The position numbers were made by a program, and so were the translations under genes. From the NCBI GenBank assembly GCA_030430725.1, contig JAUIKP010000223.1:1-5971 (forward strand): 5,971 bases of DNA, read 5' to 3'. This document shows positions 4,948 through 5,971 of this stretch, piece by piece. Origin of the DNA: Nitrospiria bacterium (GTDB lineage: Bacteria; Nitrospirota; Nitrospiria; Nitrospirales; UBA8639). Each line of letters opens with the position of its first letter. Position 1 is the stretch's first letter. Under the pieces are notes generated by a model. The model ran no database searches. It saw only the letters and a list, made by a program, of their open reading frames with translations, and had not been told where the DNA came from.

Positions 4948-5971
4948 TCCCCGTTTCTGTCAAACTCGCCTGGCGGGAAATCCACAGCGCCTGGTCTCGT
5001 TTCTTATTTTTGTTTCTCTGCATTGCACTTGGTGTCGGCGCCATTGTGGCCGTGGACCTGTTTGCCGTGAATGTCGCCCAAGTCATTCTTGGGGATACCC
5101 GTGCTCTGTTAGGCGGTGATGTCGAACTGAAATGGCGACGGGCTATTTCAAACAAGGGCCATGACGTGCTGGGCTCCCTCACTGACCGTCATATCGTTCT
5201 CTCACACGTAACTGAAATCGCTGCAATGGCGACGTTGAACAACCCTAACAACTCCCAAGCGCCCCTTCCCCAAATTACTTCTCAATTGGTGGAACTCAAG
5301 GCCATAGATTCAGCCTATCCCCTATATGGTCGGTTGGTAGCGGAGCCTGATCTCCCGACAGCGCAACTGCTGAATCCGCTTCAATCCAGTTGCAGTCGCG
5401 CGCCGTGTTTTGGAGCACTGGTCCAGGAATCCTTGCTGATCCGTCTCAACCTGACCGTTGGCAGCGAGCTGCAGATTGGCCAAGGAAACTTCCTTATCAC
5501 CGCCATACTGAGAAAAGAACCGGACAAGATTGCCAATGGATTTAGTTTGGGCCCACGGGTCATGATTTCCCAGGACGCGCTCAAGGCCACTGACTTGATC
5601 CAAACCGGTAGCCGGATTCAGGAACGATATCGTCTGTCCATACCCAATTCGACCTCTCTTGAGCCATTGATGGGTGAGTTACGTGGGCGCCTTAGCCAGG
5701 AAGGAGCCCAGGTCACCTCATTTCGCGATGCCCAGCCACGACTCCGCCGGTTCCTTGACCAGTTAAATCTCTATCTTGGACTTATTGGGTTTACAATCTT
5801 ATTGGTCGGTGGGATCGGAGTGGCTTGCACGATTCAAGGCTTCCTCACACAAAAAATACCCATAATAGCCACTCTCAAAACCCTGGGAGCGGATTCTTCA
5901 CAAATCATTCGGCTCTACCTCACGCAAAGCCTCATCCTGGGAGGGATCGGCAGTTTCTTTGGTGTCTTAGT
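4944..5971 (+). CDS. ybbP: ABC transporter permease, YbbP/FtsX class, C-terminus missing
   Basis: The frame opens at the ATG overlapping the ATPase stop codon (ATGA) and runs to the right edge, giving 342 residues. The E. coli YbbP is about 800 residues, so well under half is seen. Residues 1-18 are cytoplasmic and contain AWREIHSAWSR, typical of the family N-terminus. The first membrane helix spans about 19-41. A large periplasmic domain of MacB-PCD type fills about 42-270. The second helix spans about 275-298. Next comes the cytoplasmic coupling segment KIPIIATLKTLGADSSQIIRL (304-324), with the LKTLGA motif characteristic of FtsX-type permeases where the ATPase docks. A third helix begins near 329 and is cut. 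Two cysteines in the periplasmic part (C150 and C155) could form a disulfide. The substrate is unknown. The TesA neighbour hints at lipids or acylated compounds, but this is inference. Confidence 0.9.
   Translation, partial: MIPVSVKLAWREIHSAWSRFLFLFLCIALGVGAIVAVDLFAVNVAQVILGDTRALLGGDVELKWRRAISNKGHDVLGSLTDRHIVLSHVTEIAAMATLNNPNNSQAPLPQITSQLVELKAIDSAYPLYGRLVAEPDLPTAQLLNPLQSSCSRAPCFGALVQESLLIRLNLTVGSELQIGQGNFLITAILRKEPDKIANGFSLGPRVMISQDALKATDLIQTGSRIQERYRLSIPNSTSLEPLMGELRGRLSQEGAQVTSFRDAQPRLRRFLDQLNLYLGLIGFTILLVGGIGVACTIQGFLTQKIPIIATLKTLGADSSQIIRLYLTQSLILGGIGSFFGVL

Noticed and set aside
4901..5603. Minus-strand ORFs opposite the permease gene
   Set aside because: The plus-strand permease frame has clear membrane helices and the FtsX-type LKTLGA segment, so these are shadows.

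Overview
The window reads as chromosomal DNA from a free-living Gram-negative bacterium. Two proteins carry lipoprotein signal peptides, and a TesA-like esterase lies divergent to a YbbA/YbbP-type ABC transporter. Base composition is roughly balanced by eye. An imperfect 118-bp palindrome with AGTGTT..AACACT ends and CCAGC/GCTGG inner arms resembles, from memory, intergenic repeats common in Nitrospira (Nitrospirota) genomes. A mid-GC Nitrospira relative is therefore my best guess for the source. This is inference, and no search was run.

Left part (1-1556): a gene on the minus strand is open through the left edge. It encodes at least 402 residues, with a helical N-terminal part and then a class I SAM-methyltransferase-like motif. 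It has a good Shine-Dalgarno sequence and an in-frame stop just upstream of its ATG. The roughly 350 bases between it and the next gene hold the palindromic repeat, then an AT-richer stretch ending in a perfect 16-bp palindrome.

Middle part (1557-3360): a plus-strand pair encodes a ChaN-like lipoprotein and an 81-residue protein with two CDGSH [2Fe-2S] motifs, 46 bp apart and probably one transcript. ChaN proteins have been reported to bind heme and CDGSH proteins bind iron-sulfur clusters, so an iron or redox theme is plausible. A gene-free stretch of about 300 bases with an AT-rich promoter-like patch follows. Next comes a 55-residue exported or membrane protein with a strong ribosome binding site. 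A GC-rich hairpin separates it from the convergent gene on its right.

Right part (3362-5971): a minus-strand SGNH/GDSL esterase of the TesA type carries a lipoprotein signal. It is divergent, with a gap of only 23 bp, from an ABC ATPase (YbbA/LolD/MacB class). The ATPase gene overlaps by ATGA a large FtsX-type permease (YbbP class) that is cut by the right edge. The same tesA / ybbA-ybbP divergent layout is known in Escherichia coli, so this is an old conserved neighbourhood. No mobile element, CRISPR array, tRNA or rRNA was seen. Nothing here amounts to a clearly new multi-gene system. The best leads are the repeat, the 16-bp palindrome, the small membrane protein with its hairpin-displayed ribosome binding site, and the unidentified methyltransferase-like protein.
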